Shown one piece after another: positions 63,430 through 64,000 of a stretch of 64,000 nt of DNA; position 1 is the first letter of the stretch; every line of letters begins with the position of its first letter. Origin of the DNA: Zeus faber (lineage: Eukaryota > Chordata > Actinopteri > Zeiformes > Zeidae). The notes below the pieces were generated by a model. The model saw nothing but the letters and a program-made list of their open reading frames with translations, was not told the DNA's origin and searched no databases. Location of the stretch: the NCBI GenBank assembly GCA_960531495.1, contig OY482848.1, positions 18,505,458-18,569,457 on the forward strand, read 5' to 3'. The translations under genes were made by a program, and so were the position numbers.

Positions 63430-64000
63430 AATAAGCCCAGGAGCAGATAGACATGTGTCATGACAGGGCTCCTCTACTGAGTGTGTGTGTGGATGGGGGC
63501 TTTACCTGTTGCTCATTAGAGCAACCAATGAGCAACAGGCATGCAGCCACTCTGATCCAGGTGTGGCAGCTTAAACCACACCATCCCCACACCACATCCC
63601 CCGACACCAAACTGAGGCCAGGGAGAATACCTGGCTGAAGCCTACCACCACCTCCACCCACCCAACAGGCAGAGAACAAAAAAGGGGAAAAAAAAAAGCT
63701 TAAAACAGACTCTGACGCAGGGTTGCTATACCTGAAATGGACAGACTCTGGCGCAGGGTTTCTATGCCTTAAAATAATAAAACACCAGACTCTGAAACAG
63801 GGTTCCCATACTGTAAACCAACAAATGTCCAAAAAATGTCCTGTGGTTCCCCAGGACACCACAGTCGACTAGCTTCCTTCCCCCAGGGCGACAACAGACT
63901 GCCCCCTCCTCACGTCTAGAGTGTGGGGCCTCGGGCTGCTGCGCTGGCTGGTGAAGGCTTGGCTGGACTTGCCTGTTGCGGCGGCTGCTTGGAGGGGTGG
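63430..64000. repeat. Unassigned repeat-like sequence running off the right edge
   Basis: It includes a 13-bp hairpin (63,505-63,517 with 63,527-63,539) and a stretch AGGTGTGGC…GCTTAAA…CACACC (63,561-63,595) also found near 41,967-41,995. Three imperfect copies of AGACTCTGxCGCAGGGTT lie about 40 bp apart (63,705-63,815). It may be part of a long retroelement cut by the window edge. No coding frame was recognised. Confidence 0.4.

Overview
This window is vertebrate nuclear DNA, almost certainly from a ray-finned (teleost) fish. The genes have many short introns with canonical splice sites. Intergenic and intronic DNA is rich in CA/GT, TATG and TA microsatellites, Tc1-like transposons, hAT-like and mariner-like MITEs and a tRNA-derived SINE. 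The gene set anp32b-hemgn-trmo-foxe1 is the block known from human 9q22.33. No bacterial, organellar or CRISPR features are present.

Layout. (1) 2,200-10,250, minus strand: anp32b copy 1, seven coding exons, 256 aa, with a GC-rich promoter and first intron. (2) 10,500-17,100: a gene-free spacer with decayed Tc1 and MITE sequences. (3) 17,163-25,950, minus strand: a second, tandem anp32b. Its seven exons also join into one open frame (287 aa), but its last exon runs out of the anp32b acidic tail into a piece of Tc1 transposase helix-turn-helix. Comparing the copies dates several insertions and deletions after the duplication. (4) 28,145-29,834, plus: hemgn-like gene, head-to-head with anp32b copy 2. 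(5) 31,682-34,333, plus: trmo, the tRNA t6A37 N6-methyltransferase. (6) 36,421-48,785, plus: spag5 (astrin), 24 coding exons, 1,629 aa, with an enlarged N-terminal exon that holds a three-fold Cys/His repeat. (7) 50,652-51,770, minus: single-exon foxe1. (8) 52,300-64,000: gene-free as far as I can see. It holds a TA-rich satellite and a TATG array that hosts an LTR, a nearly intact Tc1 element and a SINE, plus scattered repeats.

The genes are not an operon and have unrelated jobs: histone/acidic chaperone (anp32b), blood-cell nuclear factor (hemgn), tRNA modification (trmo), mitotic spindle and kinetochore (spag5), and thyroid/pharyngeal transcription factor (foxe1). The most unusual item is the anp32b-Tc1 chimera. 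Others are a perfect 21-bp hairpin and a rearranged 28S rRNA fragment inside its last intron, the spag5 repeats, an in-frame retainable intron in trmo, and a roughly 200-bp direct repeat that flanks foxe1. All exon boundaries were read by eye from splice sites, phase and family similarity; no alignment program or database was used.
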